Source of the DNA: Marinobacter sp. CHS3-4
GTDB lineage: Bacteria > Pseudomonadota > Gammaproteobacteria > Pseudomonadales > Oleiphilaceae
Length of the DNA: 64,000 bases
NCBI RefSeq assembly: GCF_030053415.1
Contig: NZ_JASGBJ010000001.1
Span: 1,116,001 to 1,180,000 of the forward strand
Direction of reading: 5' to 3'
A program made the translations under genes and the position numbers. Shown one piece after another: positions 17,298 through 25,974 of the stretch. Position 1 is the stretch's first letter. Every line of letters begins with the position of its first letter. Below the pieces are notes generated by a model that saw only the letters and a program-made list of their open reading frames with translations, made no database searches and had not been told where the DNA came from.

Positions 17298-18749
17298 ATG
17301 CAATTACAGATTCGGCATAAGCTTTTTCTGGTGATACTTCTGGCCAACCTTGTGCTGGCGATAGCGTTATCTGTGGCGGTGAGCTGGAATTTTAGCCGTA
17401 GTTTTCAGGACTACATTCGCGCCGACCAGGCAGAGGAGGTGCAGCCGCTTCTACTGGGGCTGGCGGAAGCTTATCGCCAGTATGGTGGTCAGTGGAACTG
17501 GCTGACAGATGACCAGCGCCAGTGGCAACAACTCCTGCAACAGTACTTGGGCCAGCAAAAGATACCTGGAGAGGCTGCAGACCAATCTCCCTCGGTGGAC
17601 CGGCAGCGTGGAGTCATTCCTCGTCCGCCACGGCGCCACCCCATGGCCAGGCACCTGTTGCTTCGTGATGCACAGAATCAGCAGATAATTGCCCCGCCAT
17701 CACTGGCATCGCAAGAACCGGTCCCGGCGGTTCAATGGCTTCCCATCGAATCTGACGGAGAGCGGGTGGGAGATCTGGGAGTCATACACCCAAGGGAACT
17801 GGCCCGGCAGATGGATCGACTGTTCGTGCAGCACCTGCTGAGGCAGTCGGCCTGGATTGTTCTGGGTGTGCTGTTGGTATCGGCTTGCCTGGCTTTCCCT
17901 TTTTCCCGACGCCTCGTGCGTCCAGTGACTCGCTTGCAGCAGTCGATGCAGCGTCTGGCTGGGGGGCATCTGGAGAAATTAACGCCGCTGCCCGTCACGA
18001 CGGGGGATGAGCTGGGCCAGCTTGCTCATGCCTTCAATTTGCTTGCGGAGACACTGAAGGAAAACCTTCGTGCGCGGCAACAATGGGTGGCCGATATTTC
18101 TCATGAGCTGCGCACGCCAGTCGCAATTTTGAAGGGTGAATTGGAGGCTCTGATCGATGGGGTTCGGCCGCTCGAGCCGGCTGCTCTGGATTCACTTCAG
18201 GCCGAGGTAGAAAGGCTTACTCGCCTGATCAACGATCTCAACGAGCTGTCATTGGCGGACCAGGGCGCGCTCAGCTACCAGCGGGAGCCGATTTCCCTGA
18301 TCAACTTGCTGACCGATTTCTTCGACGATAGCCGGGCCCAGCTTGAAGAAAAAGGTATCGACCTGGAATTCGAGCCGCCTGTAACGGACCGGGAACTGAT
18401 CGTGTTTGCGGATGAGTCACGGTTGGTGCAGCTGTTTCGCAATCTATTGAGTAATACACTGCGTTACACCGAGGCGGGCGGCCGCCTGCGCGTTACAGTG
18501 ACACGAAAGGGGCAAGCCTTGACCCTGCGCTGGGATGACAGCGCGCCGGGAGTGAGTGGGCCGAATCTGGATCGGCTTTTTGAACGGCTTTATCGAACGG
18601 ATGATGCTCGTGATCGGGTGAGTGGCGGCTCTGGGTTGGGGCTGGCGATTTGCCGTTCGATTGCCGAGGCCCATCAGGGTCGAATAGAAGCCTCACACAG
18701 CGAGCTGGGTGGATTGGCCGTGGTGGTGCAGTTGCCGTTGTATCGCTAG
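17298..18749 (+). CDS. Sensor histidine kinase (BaeS-like)
   Basis: The 483-residue protein is an inner-membrane sensor. Its first membrane helix is at about 8-30, and a periplasmic domain spans about 31-183 with a basic proline-rich stretch (RPPRRHPMARH). The second helix is at about 184-202, followed by HAMP (about 203-255) and the dimerisation domain with phospho-acceptor His269 in ADISHELRTP. The ATPase domain has the N box (FRNLLSNTLRYT), DDSAPG and GGSGLGLAI. Domain order and linkage to an OmpR-type regulator 20 bp downstream match BaeSR, which responds to envelope stress. The actual signal is not known. Confidence 0.85.
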   Translation: MQLQIRHKLFLVILLANLVLAIALSVAVSWNFSRSFQDYIRADQAEEVQPLLLGLAEAYRQYGGQWNWLTDDQRQWQQLLQQYLGQQKIPGEAADQSPSVDRQRGVIPRPPRRHPMARHLLLRDAQNQQIIAPPSLASQEPVPAVQWLPIESDGERVGDLGVIHPRELARQMDRLFVQHLLRQSAWIVLGVLLVSACLAFPFSRRLVRPVTRLQQSMQRLAGGHLEKLTPLPVTTGDELGQLAHAFNLLAETLKENLRARQQWVADISHELRTPVAILKGELEALIDGVRPLEPAALDSLQAEVERLTRLINDLNELSLADQGALSYQREPISLINLLTDFFDDSRAQLEEKGIDLEFEPPVTDRELIVFADESRLVQLFRNLLSNTLRYTEAGGRLRVTVTRKGQALTLRWDDSAPGVSGPNLDRLFERLYRTDDARDRVSGGSGLGLAICRSIAEAHQGRIEASHSELGGLAVVVQLPLYR

Positions 18750-18769
18750 ACCTGTGCTAAGGAAATAAG

Positions 18770-19438
18770 ATGAATGCCCCGATTCTGATCGTCGAAGACG
18801 AAGTCAAGCTGGCTGAATTGATGCGAGACTACCTCAATCAGGTCGGCTACGAAGTGGCCATTTTGCACCGTGGTGATGAGGTGTTGCCCTGGCTCGAATC
18901 CAATCAGGCGAGATTGATGCTGCTCGATCTGATGTTGCCGGGACTGGACGGGCTGAGCGTCTGTAGGCAAGTGCTGCGCCGCTCGAACCTGCCGATCATC
19001 ATGGTGACAGCACGTGTGGAAGAAGTAGATCGGCTGTTAGGACTGGAGCTTGGAGCCGATGACTACATCTGTAAGCCGTTCAGTCCGCGTGAAGTCTGTG
19101 CTCGCGTGAACGCTGTATTACGACGCCTGGAAAACCCTGTGGAGTCACCCACGCAGGATAAGCTGGAGATTGATGAGGGCAAGCATGAGGTACGTGCTGG
19201 CGGGCAGAGCCTGGAACTGACGGCTGTCGAATTCCGCTTGCTGGCGACGATGGCAAGGCGGCCGGGGCAAGTGTTCTCGCGCAACCAGCTGATGGATACC
19301 ATCTACACAGATCAGCGCCATGTCAGCGAACGGACGATTGATAGCCACATCAAAAAACTGCGCAAGAAACTGGAGCAACTGCCACTGACTGAAAATCCCA
19401 TTCGCTCGATTTATGGCGTTGGGTATAAGTTTGACTGA
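18770..19438 (+). CDS. OmpR-family response regulator (BaeR-like)
   Basis: The 222-residue regulator has a receiver domain with acidic pocket EDE (9-11), phospho-acceptor Asp53 in LLDLMLPGLDG, and the conserved Thr and Lys in MVTAR and ICKPFSP. A winged-helix DNA-binding domain covers about 130-220, with RHVSERTIDSHIKKLRKKL as recognition helix region. It is paired with the sensor kinase 20 bp upstream. Palindromic sites at 17153 and 19471 flank the two-component genes and could be its targets, although OmpR-type proteins more often bind direct repeats. Confidence 0.9.
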   Translation: MNAPILIVEDEVKLAELMRDYLNQVGYEVAILHRGDEVLPWLESNQARLMLLDLMLPGLDGLSVCRQVLRRSNLPIIMVTARVEEVDRLLGLELGADDYICKPFSPREVCARVNAVLRRLENPVESPTQDKLEIDEGKHEVRAGGQSLELTAVEFRLLATMARRPGQVFSRNQLMDTIYTDQRHVSERTIDSHIKKLRKKLEQLPLTENPIRSIYGVGYKFD

Positions 19439-19470
19439 TCTGATCCTGCGGCGATTTCCACAGTCTTTGC

Positions 19471-19487
19471 ACATTGTTTGAAATATG
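19471..19487. promoter_or_regulatory. Second copy of the two-component palindromic motif
   Basis: ACATTGTTTGAA here is identical over 12 bases to the reverse complement of the site at 17153-17170, with a degenerate right arm. It lies 48 bp upstream of the DUF1996 start codon, in the 96-bp gap after the response regulator gene. Confidence 0.45.
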
Positions 19488-19534
19488 GGTCGATAGCCTG
19501 GGGGTGTATGACAATCGACCCACAGGAGTCACTC

Positions 19535-20950
19535 ATGACACCCCCAAGAATTACTCAGAATTTTGCCCTCATATTGCTTGCAGGTTCGCTCACCGCTTGT
19601 GGTGGCGGTTCTGGTTCAAGTTCTGACAATAGTGAAACCATTGATGACCTGGCCATTACCTTCGACTCGACGCCGGAAGAGAGCACGGACTTGCGCTATG
19701 CGCAGTTTGAGTTCAGTGCGTCAAACGCTGCAGGGTATGAATGTGCACTCAATAATGAGGGCTTTGAGACATGCCAGTCGCCGCACTTTGAAGAGTCTAT
19801 AAGTACCGGCAACAATCAATTGAGCGTGCGAGCGATCGCCGAGGATGGGGCGCATGGCGATGTTGAGACCATCCAATGGAACGTGCTGGATGTGGTTATC
19901 TCCGGACACGACGATCTGGTCGCCACGAATGTGTCCCCCAGCCCTGTTGCGGAAAACAGCTGGCGGGGCATCTTCAGAATCAACTGCGATTTTTCCCATA
20001 GCAGTTACGACGATCCCATTGTTTTCCCCGATCAGAATGATGCCGCTCATCTGCACCGGTTCTATGGCAACACTGAGGTCGACGAGAGCACGACCATGGC
20101 ATCGCTGTACACAACAGGAGAGTCCAGCTGCCAGGGCAATCTGCTGAATCTGTCGTCCTACTGGGTGCCGGCTCTTCTGGCACCGGTCTATGACCAGATC
20201 ACCGGCAATCGGGAGCTGGATGAAAATGGTGATCCCGCCTGGCAAGTGGTTCCGGCTGTCGTGGGCAACGATGATGAGGCGCATGAGGTGTTCTACTATT
20301 CAGCCGGTGTGGATGATCTGGAGGCAATTCAGCCAATCCCTCCGGGACTTCGCATGATTGCCGGCGACAGCAGCACCCAGCCCGGCGAGGAGCAGGACAC
20401 CGCCATCGCGCGCTGGCACTGCCAAACGTGGGAGTCTGACGACGCCACCAATCCTCAATTCAGTGCCACTATTCCCGAATGTCAGGAGCCGGACCGCGTG
20501 CGCATGGATCTCTTCTTTCCCAGCTGTTGGGACGGTGAAAATCTGGATTCTGCCGATCACCGCAGCCACATGGCCTACCCCATAAACGACGGTGGGCCGG
20601 AGGGCACCCATTGCCCCGACTCACATCCTGTTCCTCTGGTTCGGGTTAGCTATCATTACGCATTTGGCGTTCTGCCTGAATACACGCACCCTTACGAGAA
20701 AAGCAGCCAGGGCTGGCGTTTGGCTGCAGATATGTATGAAGTGACCGAGGAGCAGGCAGGCGGCCTGTCACTGCATGGTGACTGGTTCAACGCATGGCAC
20801 CCCTCGGTGATGGAAACCATTCTGGAAAACTGCATTCAGCAGGGGCTGGATTGCCACGACGGCAACCTCGCCAACGGTCTTCGCTTGTCTGGCACGCGGG
20901 AGGGAACGCAGGAAGAGCCAGCAATTATGAATGGTGGCATGGGTTACTAA
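19535..20950 (+). CDS. DUF1996 domain lipoprotein
   Basis: The 471-residue protein has a lipoprotein signal with lipobox SLTAC (Cys22) and a Gly/Ser linker. A short Ig-like or fibronectin-like region covers about 40-120. The DUF1996 domain follows, with the conserved DPIVFPDQNDAAHLHRFYGN near residue 165 and the block SCWDGENLDSADHRSHMAYP near 330. The conserved histidines of DUF1996 suggest metal dependence, but its activity is unknown. The domain is better known from fungi and actinobacteria. I place the start at the ATG at 19535, preceded by CAGGAG, not at 19478. The upstream palindrome suggests control by the neighbouring two-component system. Confidence 0.8.
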   Translation: MTPPRITQNFALILLAGSLTACGGGSGSSSDNSETIDDLAITFDSTPEESTDLRYAQFEFSASNAAGYECALNNEGFETCQSPHFEESISTGNNQLSVRAIAEDGAHGDVETIQWNVLDVVISGHDDLVATNVSPSPVAENSWRGIFRINCDFSHSSYDDPIVFPDQNDAAHLHRFYGNTEVDESTTMASLYTTGESSCQGNLLNLSSYWVPALLAPVYDQITGNRELDENGDPAWQVVPAVVGNDDEAHEVFYYSAGVDDLEAIQPIPPGLRMIAGDSSTQPGEEQDTAIARWHCQTWESDDATNPQFSATIPECQEPDRVRMDLFFPSCWDGENLDSADHRSHMAYPINDGGPEGTHCPDSHPVPLVRVSYHYAFGVLPEYTHPYEKSSQGWRLAADMYEVTEEQAGGLSLHGDWFNAWHPSVMETILENCIQQGLDCHDGNLANGLRLSGTREGTQEEPAIMNGGMGY

Positions 20951-20953
20951 GCC

Positions 20954-21406
20954 TCAACCCTGCCAGATGCCTACCATCGCACCGGCGCCCAGAACCAGGG
21001 CGCCGCCCACCTCCCCAATGATCAGTAACAGCATCGAAAAGCCGGTTATCCACGGCGGCAGAGTCCGTTTACCCAGTCGATGGGGGCGGCGCAGCTGGTT
21101 GTCTGTGTCCTGCAGCAGGCCGTGGATGATGTAGGTGCTGATGGCGAACGCGAAAAATGCCAGCGCGGCCAGGGCCGCGGTGACATTGACCCACTCCGGG
21201 AACACGCTGTGGGCACTGAACGCGGCTAACAGAAGCGCGGCGAAGCTGTAGAGCAGGGAGCTTCGGTGGGCGATGTCCACATAGGTGGGCGAAGTGGCGT
21301 CCGCGCTTCGGGCCATGTGGCGGTACTTCCAAATGCCGGTCAGCAGCCCGGTCATGAAAAACAGCAGTGCTGCCGACAGACAGATCTTTTCCGCGAGAGA
21401 CATCAT
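20954..21406 (-). CDS. Four-helix membrane protein of unknown function
   Basis: The 150-residue protein has four predicted transmembrane helices, at about residues 6-24, 46-66, 72-95 and 118-145, with conserved-looking polar positions in YVDIAHRSSLLYSFAALLLA. The C-terminal helix ends GAGAMVGIWQG. I do not recognise a family. It ends three bases from the convergent DUF1996 gene, and the acyl-CoA synthetase gene ends just downstream of its start at 21425 on the same strand, so the two may be co-transcribed. Its last codons overlap the 26-bp repeat also found at 16731. Confidence 0.65.
   Translation of the reverse strand: MMSLAEKICLSAALLFFMTGLLTGIWKYRHMARSADATSPTYVDIAHRSSLLYSFAALLLAAFSAHSVFPEWVNVTAALAALAFFAFAISTYIIHGLLQDTDNQLRRPHRLGKRTLPPWITGFSMLLLIIGEVGGALVLGAGAMVGIWQG
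20963..20988. repeat. Direct repeat copy 2 (within the membrane protein gene)
   Basis: This is the partner of 16731-16756 (23 of 26 identical, same orientation). The two copies enclose the secreted protein, two-component and DUF1996 genes. Confidence 0.5.
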
Positions 21407-21424
21407 TCACTCCTTGCTTGTGCG

Positions 21425-23254
21425 TTAGAACCGGTAGTGCCCCGCCAGGATTCCCTCGTGGATTTCATGAGTTAGCCGCACGTAGGTGTCGGTTTTGGGG
21501 AGCCAGACGTAAACCGGGTCTTCGACCTGATAGATATCGAAGCCCGCTTGTTTCAGCGGCGCCTTTTTGTGTTTGAAGGTGCCGGTTTTTTCCACATCGT
21601 CGCTGATTCGCAGGAAGACGGGGACGGCGTAGTGCGGCAGGTCACGGCGCAGTTCCGCAAGCAGGCGCCGGAAGTCGAAGTGGGCGATGTCGCAGTCCAG
21701 GCGCACGGACGCCATGCCGGCCCGGCCGTTGGTGTTGGGAATTTCCACGCCGTACACCACCGTCTCGCTGACGTGTGCACACCCGTCTGCGATCCGTTCT
21801 ACTTCGGTGGTTGATACATTCTCGCCCTTCCAGCGGAAGGTGTCTCCCAGCCGGTCCACGAACTGAGCGTGCTTGAACCCGATGTCGCGCATCAGGTCGC
21901 CGCTGTCGAACCAGGCATCGCCCTTCTCGAATACGTCGGTCAGGATGCTTTTGCGGGTTTTCTCCGCGTCGGTATATCCGTGGAAGGGGGTCTTGTCGGT
22001 GATCTCACCGATCAGCAGGCCGGCTTCGCCTTTGCGCACGCGAATCATGCGGCCGTTGCGGTCGCGGACGGGCGTTTCGTTTTCCTGGTCGTATCGGACG
22101 ATGGCGTAGGGGAAGGGGCACATGCCTACGGTGTTGTCGAAATTGAGCAGGTTGGTGAAGCCGATATTCCCCTCACTGGAGGCATAGAACTCCATGACCC
22201 GTGGAATCCCGAAGCGTTCCTTGAATGCTTTCCAGATGGTGGGGCGCAAGCCATTGCCGACAATCACCCGCACCTGGTTGTCGCTGTCGTTGGGGGACGA
22301 TGGCTGGTCCATCAGATAGCGGCAGAGCTCGCCAACGTAGCCGAAGGCTGTGGCGCGGTGGTCGCGGATGTCCTGCCAGAATCTGCTCGCGCTGAAACGC
22401 CGCGCGATGATCAGGCCCGCATTGCCCGCCAGTACGGAGCCCCAGCACACAGCCAGTGCCGTGGCGTGATAAAACGGCATACAGACGTACAGGCGGTCCT
22501 GACTGTTCAGCCTGACGGCGGCAAAGCCGAAGGAGCCATAGGCCTTCATAAAACGGCCGTGGTTGAATACCACCGCCTTGGGCATACCGGTGGTGCCCGA
22601 CGTGTAGATGTAGAAACAGGGATCGTCAGGGAAGATCGCGTCGACGGTTTCCGGGGTGGCATCGGACGCTCGGCGGGCCAGCTTCATCAGATTGTGCCAC
22701 CCTTCCGGTGCGCTTGTTGGCTGGGTCAGGCAGTCACTGTCGGCGACGAAATAGCGGTCGTCGTCGGTCAGCGAGAGCGTTGATTCCACATCCCGGTACG
22801 CCTCGATCAGTTCCTGCCCGACGATCGCCATTTTCGGTTTCACCAGGTTGATGCTGTGGGACAGCACCTTACCCCGCTGAGAGGTGTTGACCAGGGCGCT
22901 GACGGCGCCGATCTTGGCGCATCCGGTGATCACCGCAAGGAGTTCGGGACGGTTCTCGATCATGACGGCCACGGCATCCCCTTTACCGATACCGGCCGAT
23001 TGCAGGCAATGGGCAATGCGGTTGGTCCATACGTCAAACTCGCGGTAGCTGATCTCGCGGTCCTCAAAGGCGATGGCGGTACCGTCGGGGTTGGCCTGCG
23101 CGCAGCTTTGCACACACATACCGAGCCCGACCGGTTTGGTGTTGTCGGTGGTGTCGCCCACTTTGAGACCCTTGATCAGCCCCGGCACGCCGGAAACCAG
23201 CTTGGGGATTCTGGCTGCGAATTGGGGGAAGGTGATAACGTCCTGTCCGCTCAT
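21425..23254 (-). CDS. Long-chain acyl-CoA synthetase (FadD6/VLACS-like)
   Basis: The 609-residue AMP-forming ligase has its phosphate loop YTSGTTGMPKAVVF near residue 215. A YASSEGNIGF motif near 352, a WFDSGDLMRD motif near 460 and the FRWKGENVSTTEVE hinge are hallmarks of the fatty-acid transport protein / very-long-chain acyl-CoA synthetase branch. It should activate fatty acids imported from outside or released by catabolism. GGAG eight bases before the ATG at 23254 makes that start better than the one at 23299. The divergent AraC regulator is 134 bp away and probably controls it. Confidence 0.85.
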   Translation of the reverse strand: MSGQDVITFPQFAARIPKLVSGVPGLIKGLKVGDTTDNTKPVGLGMCVQSCAQANPDGTAIAFEDREISYREFDVWTNRIAHCLQSAGIGKGDAVAVMIENRPELLAVITGCAKIGAVSALVNTSQRGKVLSHSINLVKPKMAIVGQELIEAYRDVESTLSLTDDDRYFVADSDCLTQPTSAPEGWHNLMKLARRASDATPETVDAIFPDDPCFYIYTSGTTGMPKAVVFNHGRFMKAYGSFGFAAVRLNSQDRLYVCMPFYHATALAVCWGSVLAGNAGLIIARRFSASRFWQDIRDHRATAFGYVGELCRYLMDQPSSPNDSDNQVRVIVGNGLRPTIWKAFKERFGIPRVMEFYASSEGNIGFTNLLNFDNTVGMCPFPYAIVRYDQENETPVRDRNGRMIRVRKGEAGLLIGEITDKTPFHGYTDAEKTRKSILTDVFEKGDAWFDSGDLMRDIGFKHAQFVDRLGDTFRWKGENVSTTEVERIADGCAHVSETVVYGVEIPNTNGRAGMASVRLDCDIAHFDFRRLLAELRRDLPHYAVPVFLRISDDVEKTGTFKHKKAPLKQAGFDIYQVEDPVYVWLPKTDTYVRLTHEIHEGILAGHYRF

Positions 23255-23388
23255 GACTGGCACTCCGTTTTGCTGTTGTTCTTCATTGATGATCGGCATT
23301 CAATAATAGGGGTTTGGGAACGATGCGGTAATGGTATGCTGTCGCTATTAACTGGCAATTTGTCTCATGAGGAATCTCGGAGCGAACA

Positions 23389-24396
23389 ATGGGAACCAGG
23401 TCACGCCCCACAGTCTCTTCGGCGCTCGTGCTGGACCTCTACGACGGCCTGGCCGAGCAGGGATTTGCGTTCCCATCGGACCTTGAGGCTATTGGGGTCA
23501 CCCGTGATGCCTTACTCGATGCCGACTACCGGCCGCCAGCGATCTACGTCGAGACGCTGTGGCAGTTGGCGCACCAACGCCGGGCCCCGGATCATATCGG
23601 CCTGCTGGTCGGCGGGCGCATGCACGACGGGGCCAAGGGTGTGCTGTCCAATCTTGCCCTGACCACGGCGACCTTGCGTGAGGCTATTCTGTTATTCTTG
23701 GAATACCTTCCGGTGATGAGCGAGATCGAGACCATCGAGGCGGAAAGCGATGCCCGCGGCCTGCGGTTGGTGTATGGCTACCGGGACGCGGCTCACTATC
23801 ACCAGGCTGCCATTAGTCGCAGCATGAGTGCCGGCGTCACTTGGGCAAGCTACCTGACCGGCACTGAGGTGCGCCCGGTGAAGACGGGTTTTCGCCAGCG
23901 CGCGGTGGCTAATCCCGACCGTTACCGCGCCATGTTTGGCGACGGCTGTGTGTTTGGGGCCGAGGCAGATTATCTTGTGGTTTCCCATGAAGACCTGGCG
24001 CGGCCGGTGCTCTCGTCCAATCAGCTGGTCAAAAAGATCCTGCTGGAAAAGGCGGAGAGCATTCGCGAGACCCTGAACCGGAATGGCTGTGTGTCACAGG
24101 CGGTGGAAGCGGTGATCGAAGACAACCTGCATCGCGGCGTGGTGACCTCCGCCTTCGTGGCCGCACAACTCGACATGAGCAGGCAAACCATGCATCGGAA
24201 GCTGTCTGCGGAGGGGCTCAATTTCACCACCCTGATGTCCCGGGTTCGTCAGGCGAAGGCTCGGTATTACCTGCAAAACAAACGCTGCAACGTGGATGAA
24301 CTCAGCGTGCTCCTCGGTTACAGTGAGCCGAGCGCGTTTTACAAGGCCTTCAAGAGTTGGTTCGACACAACCCCCCGGCGATTTTCATCCGCTTGA
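23389..24396 (+). CDS. AraC-family regulator (Arabinose_bd/HTH_18 type)
   Basis: The 335-residue protein has an N-terminal effector domain of the PF12625 type (about 20-205) and a C-terminal AraC double helix-turn-helix (about 235-333). The latter includes VAAQLDMSRQTMHRKLSAEG and VLLGYSEPSAFYKAFKSWF. Regulators of this architecture typically govern lipid, alkane or cholesterol-related genes in gammaproteobacteria. It is divergent from the long-chain acyl-CoA synthetase gene, and the 134-bp gap is the likely site of regulation. The effector is presumably an acyl compound, by inference only. Confidence 0.85.
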   Translation: MGTRSRPTVSSALVLDLYDGLAEQGFAFPSDLEAIGVTRDALLDADYRPPAIYVETLWQLAHQRRAPDHIGLLVGGRMHDGAKGVLSNLALTTATLREAILLFLEYLPVMSEIETIEAESDARGLRLVYGYRDAAHYHQAAISRSMSAGVTWASYLTGTEVRPVKTGFRQRAVANPDRYRAMFGDGCVFGAEADYLVVSHEDLARPVLSSNQLVKKILLEKAESIRETLNRNGCVSQAVEAVIEDNLHRGVVTSAFVAAQLDMSRQTMHRKLSAEGLNFTTLMSRVRQAKARYYLQNKRCNVDELSVLLGYSEPSAFYKAFKSWFDTTPRRFSSA

Positions 24397-24558
24397 AAGG
24401 CCGCCCCCTGCGAGAATCTGCAAAGGGAGATGATGTCATGCACCTACCTGGCCAAATGGTCCTACTGCGGTGATGACGATTGGCGCGGCAATTGGCAGCG
24501 GGCGGAACGAATCCTGTGACCAGAGCTTGCAAGGCGGTTGTGTAAAACCGAGACAGAT

Positions 24559-24726
24559 TCAGTCGCCTTTTTTGAATTTTGCTTTGCAATTGCCGCTCAT
24601 GCACATGGTGCAGTAGTGCTCACGGTCTTCGTGTTCAGCGCCCTCGGCGATAAACACGCCGCAGCCGTTGCAAAGAAGGATGGTGACGTCTTTCTCGATT
24701 TTTACGATTGCATGCTTGTAGTCCAT
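24559..24726 (-). CDS. Zinc-ribbon-like microprotein
   Basis: This 55-residue protein has two cysteine knuckles, CNGCG and CTMCMSGNC, suited to bind one zinc ion. The ATG at 24726 has a textbook AAGGAG seven bases upstream. The longer reading from 24798 would place that ribosome-binding site inside the coding region and is rejected. No family name can be given. It is a single gene between the AraC regulator and the DUF2238 gene. Possible roles are RNA or protein binding. Confidence 0.6.
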   Translation of the reverse strand: MDYKHAIVKIEKDVTILLCNGCGVFIAEGAEHEDREHYCTMCMSGNCKAKFKKGD

Positions 24727-24844
24727 CAGTCGCTCCTTCTTAAGATCTCGTTTTGACTGGGCCGCCAACTCTATTGGCAGTAGTTTTGCGTCCCACATAG
24801 TGTAACGTTAGTTGATGTCGACTGGATCAGGGGAACGATAGTTG

Positions 24845-25450
24845 ATGAATCCATGGTTTGTTTGTTGGGCGTTGGTTTTTGGGGTTGTGTTGATCTGGTC
24901 GGGCATTGAGCCGAAAGATCAGATGACCTGGTTCCTGGAAGTATCGCCGGGCATCATCGGCGGCATTCTTCTGCTGGTCACTTATAAGCGATTCCCGCTT
25001 ACACCTTTGCTTTACACATTGATACTGGCCCACTGCGTGATTCTATTCGTGGGTGGGCACTACACCTACGCCGAAGTGCCGCTTTTCGACGGCCTGTTCG
25101 GCAGCGAGCGAAACAATTACGACAAACTGGGGCATTTTTTCCAGGGTTTGGTGCCGGCATTGATCGCACGGGAAATTCTGTTGCGGCGTGAAGTGGTGCG
25201 TCCCGGTGGCTGGCTAGTGTTGTTTGTGGTGTCCGTCGCGCTGGCCTTCAGTGCTTTCTATGAGCTGATCGAATGGTGGGTGGCGCTGTTGTCGGACGAG
25301 GCAGCGGACGCGTTCCTGGGAACTCAGGGGTACGTCTGGGATACCCAGTCTGACATGTTTTTCGCGTTGATCGGTGCGCTATGTACGGTGGTATTCCTGT
25401 CCCGTTGGCACGACGCGCAACTTACAAAACGAGGATTATCCCGCCCGTGA
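24845..25450 (+). CDS. DUF2238 (YjdF-like) integral membrane protein
   Basis: This roughly 201-residue protein has six predicted helices and the family motifs NNYDKLGHFFQGLVPALIAR near residue 95 and AFYELIEWWVALLSDEAAD near 140. WDTQSDMFFALIG near 165 completes the triad of conserved acidic and histidine motifs. Activity is unknown. It is a paralogue of the protein at 8438-9097, which has an extra C-terminal amphipathic tail. Its 3' end overlaps the convergent DUF4112 gene by 29 bp. Confidence 0.75.
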   Translation: MNPWFVCWALVFGVVLIWSGIEPKDQMTWFLEVSPGIIGGILLLVTYKRFPLTPLLYTLILAHCVILFVGGHYTYAEVPLFDGLFGSERNNYDKLGHFFQGLVPALIAREILLRREVVRPGGWLVLFVVSVALAFSAFYELIEWWVALLSDEAADAFLGTQGYVWDTQSDMFFALIGALCTVVFLSRWHDAQLTKRGLSRP

Positions 25451-25901
25451 TAACCCCAAACAGCAACACCAAAAAAAGGATGGCCCGCCAGGGGAACGGT
25501 GGCTTTGGCGGCTCCACCGTCAGTTGCGCTTCCAGGTATTCCCGCAGCATCTGGGTGTTTCGTGTGTTGGCTTTGTAGGCGGCGTCGAAGACATCGCCGA
25601 ACACGGGTAACAAACCACCCAGAAAATCGATACCCACGTTGCGCAGCATGCGTAATTTTAAGCCTCTGCTGGCGCCCGCCCGCTGTGCTTCGACCAGCAC
25701 GTAGCCAGACATCAAAAGGCCGGCTGCATCTCCCACCACCGGCAACAGGCCGATAACGGCATCGGCGCCAATGCTGAACCGGGTGAAGGGGATGGGGATA
25801 CTGCTGTCGGTAAAGCGGCTAAATCTTTCCAGCCGTTTGAGTACGGCGCGTTGCTTGGCTTCCGTTGGCTGCTGCATGAAATAGTAGGTTCTCTCGGCCA
25901 C
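25422..25901 (-). CDS. DUF4112 family membrane protein
   Basis: The 159-residue protein matches DUF4112 in layout. A charged N-terminus is followed by the conserved FSIGADAVIGLLPVVGDAAG (about 43-62) and LGGLLPVFGDVFDAAYKAN (about 95-113). These two imperfect repeats each hold a PVxGD motif in a hydrophobic hairpin. A C-terminal transmembrane helix (about 138-157) follows. Function is unknown. It converges on the DUF2238 gene with a 29-bp overlap and is divergent from the FKBP gene. Confidence 0.8.
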   Translation of the reverse strand: MAERTYYFMQQPTEAKQRAVLKRLERFSRFTDSSIPIPFTRFSIGADAVIGLLPVVGDAAGLLMSGYVLVEAQRAGASRGLKLRMLRNVGIDFLGGLLPVFGDVFDAAYKANTRNTQMLREYLEAQLTVEPPKPPFPWRAILFLVLLFGVITGGIILVL

Positions 25902-25914
25902 TGGAAAGTGGGCG

Positions 25915-25944
25915 TTAAAGTAACAGGGGCGGATGCCCTATAAT
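25915..25944 (+). promoter_or_regulatory. Sigma-70 promoter of the slyD-like gene
   Basis: A perfect -10 hexamer TATAAT (25939-25944) with a weak -35 TTAAAG (25915-25920) at 18-bp spacing. The predicted transcript would start near 25951, which excludes the in-frame ATG at 25933 and supports the start at 25975. Confidence 0.55.
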
Positions 25945-25974
25945 GCCAATATTGTCATCATCTCAGAGATTGTT

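Noticed and set aside
21869..22783. 304-codon plus-strand ORF opposite the long-chain acyl-CoA synthetase
   Set aside because: Antisense frame of a conserved enzyme. Hydrophobic valine-rich composition results from codon bias.
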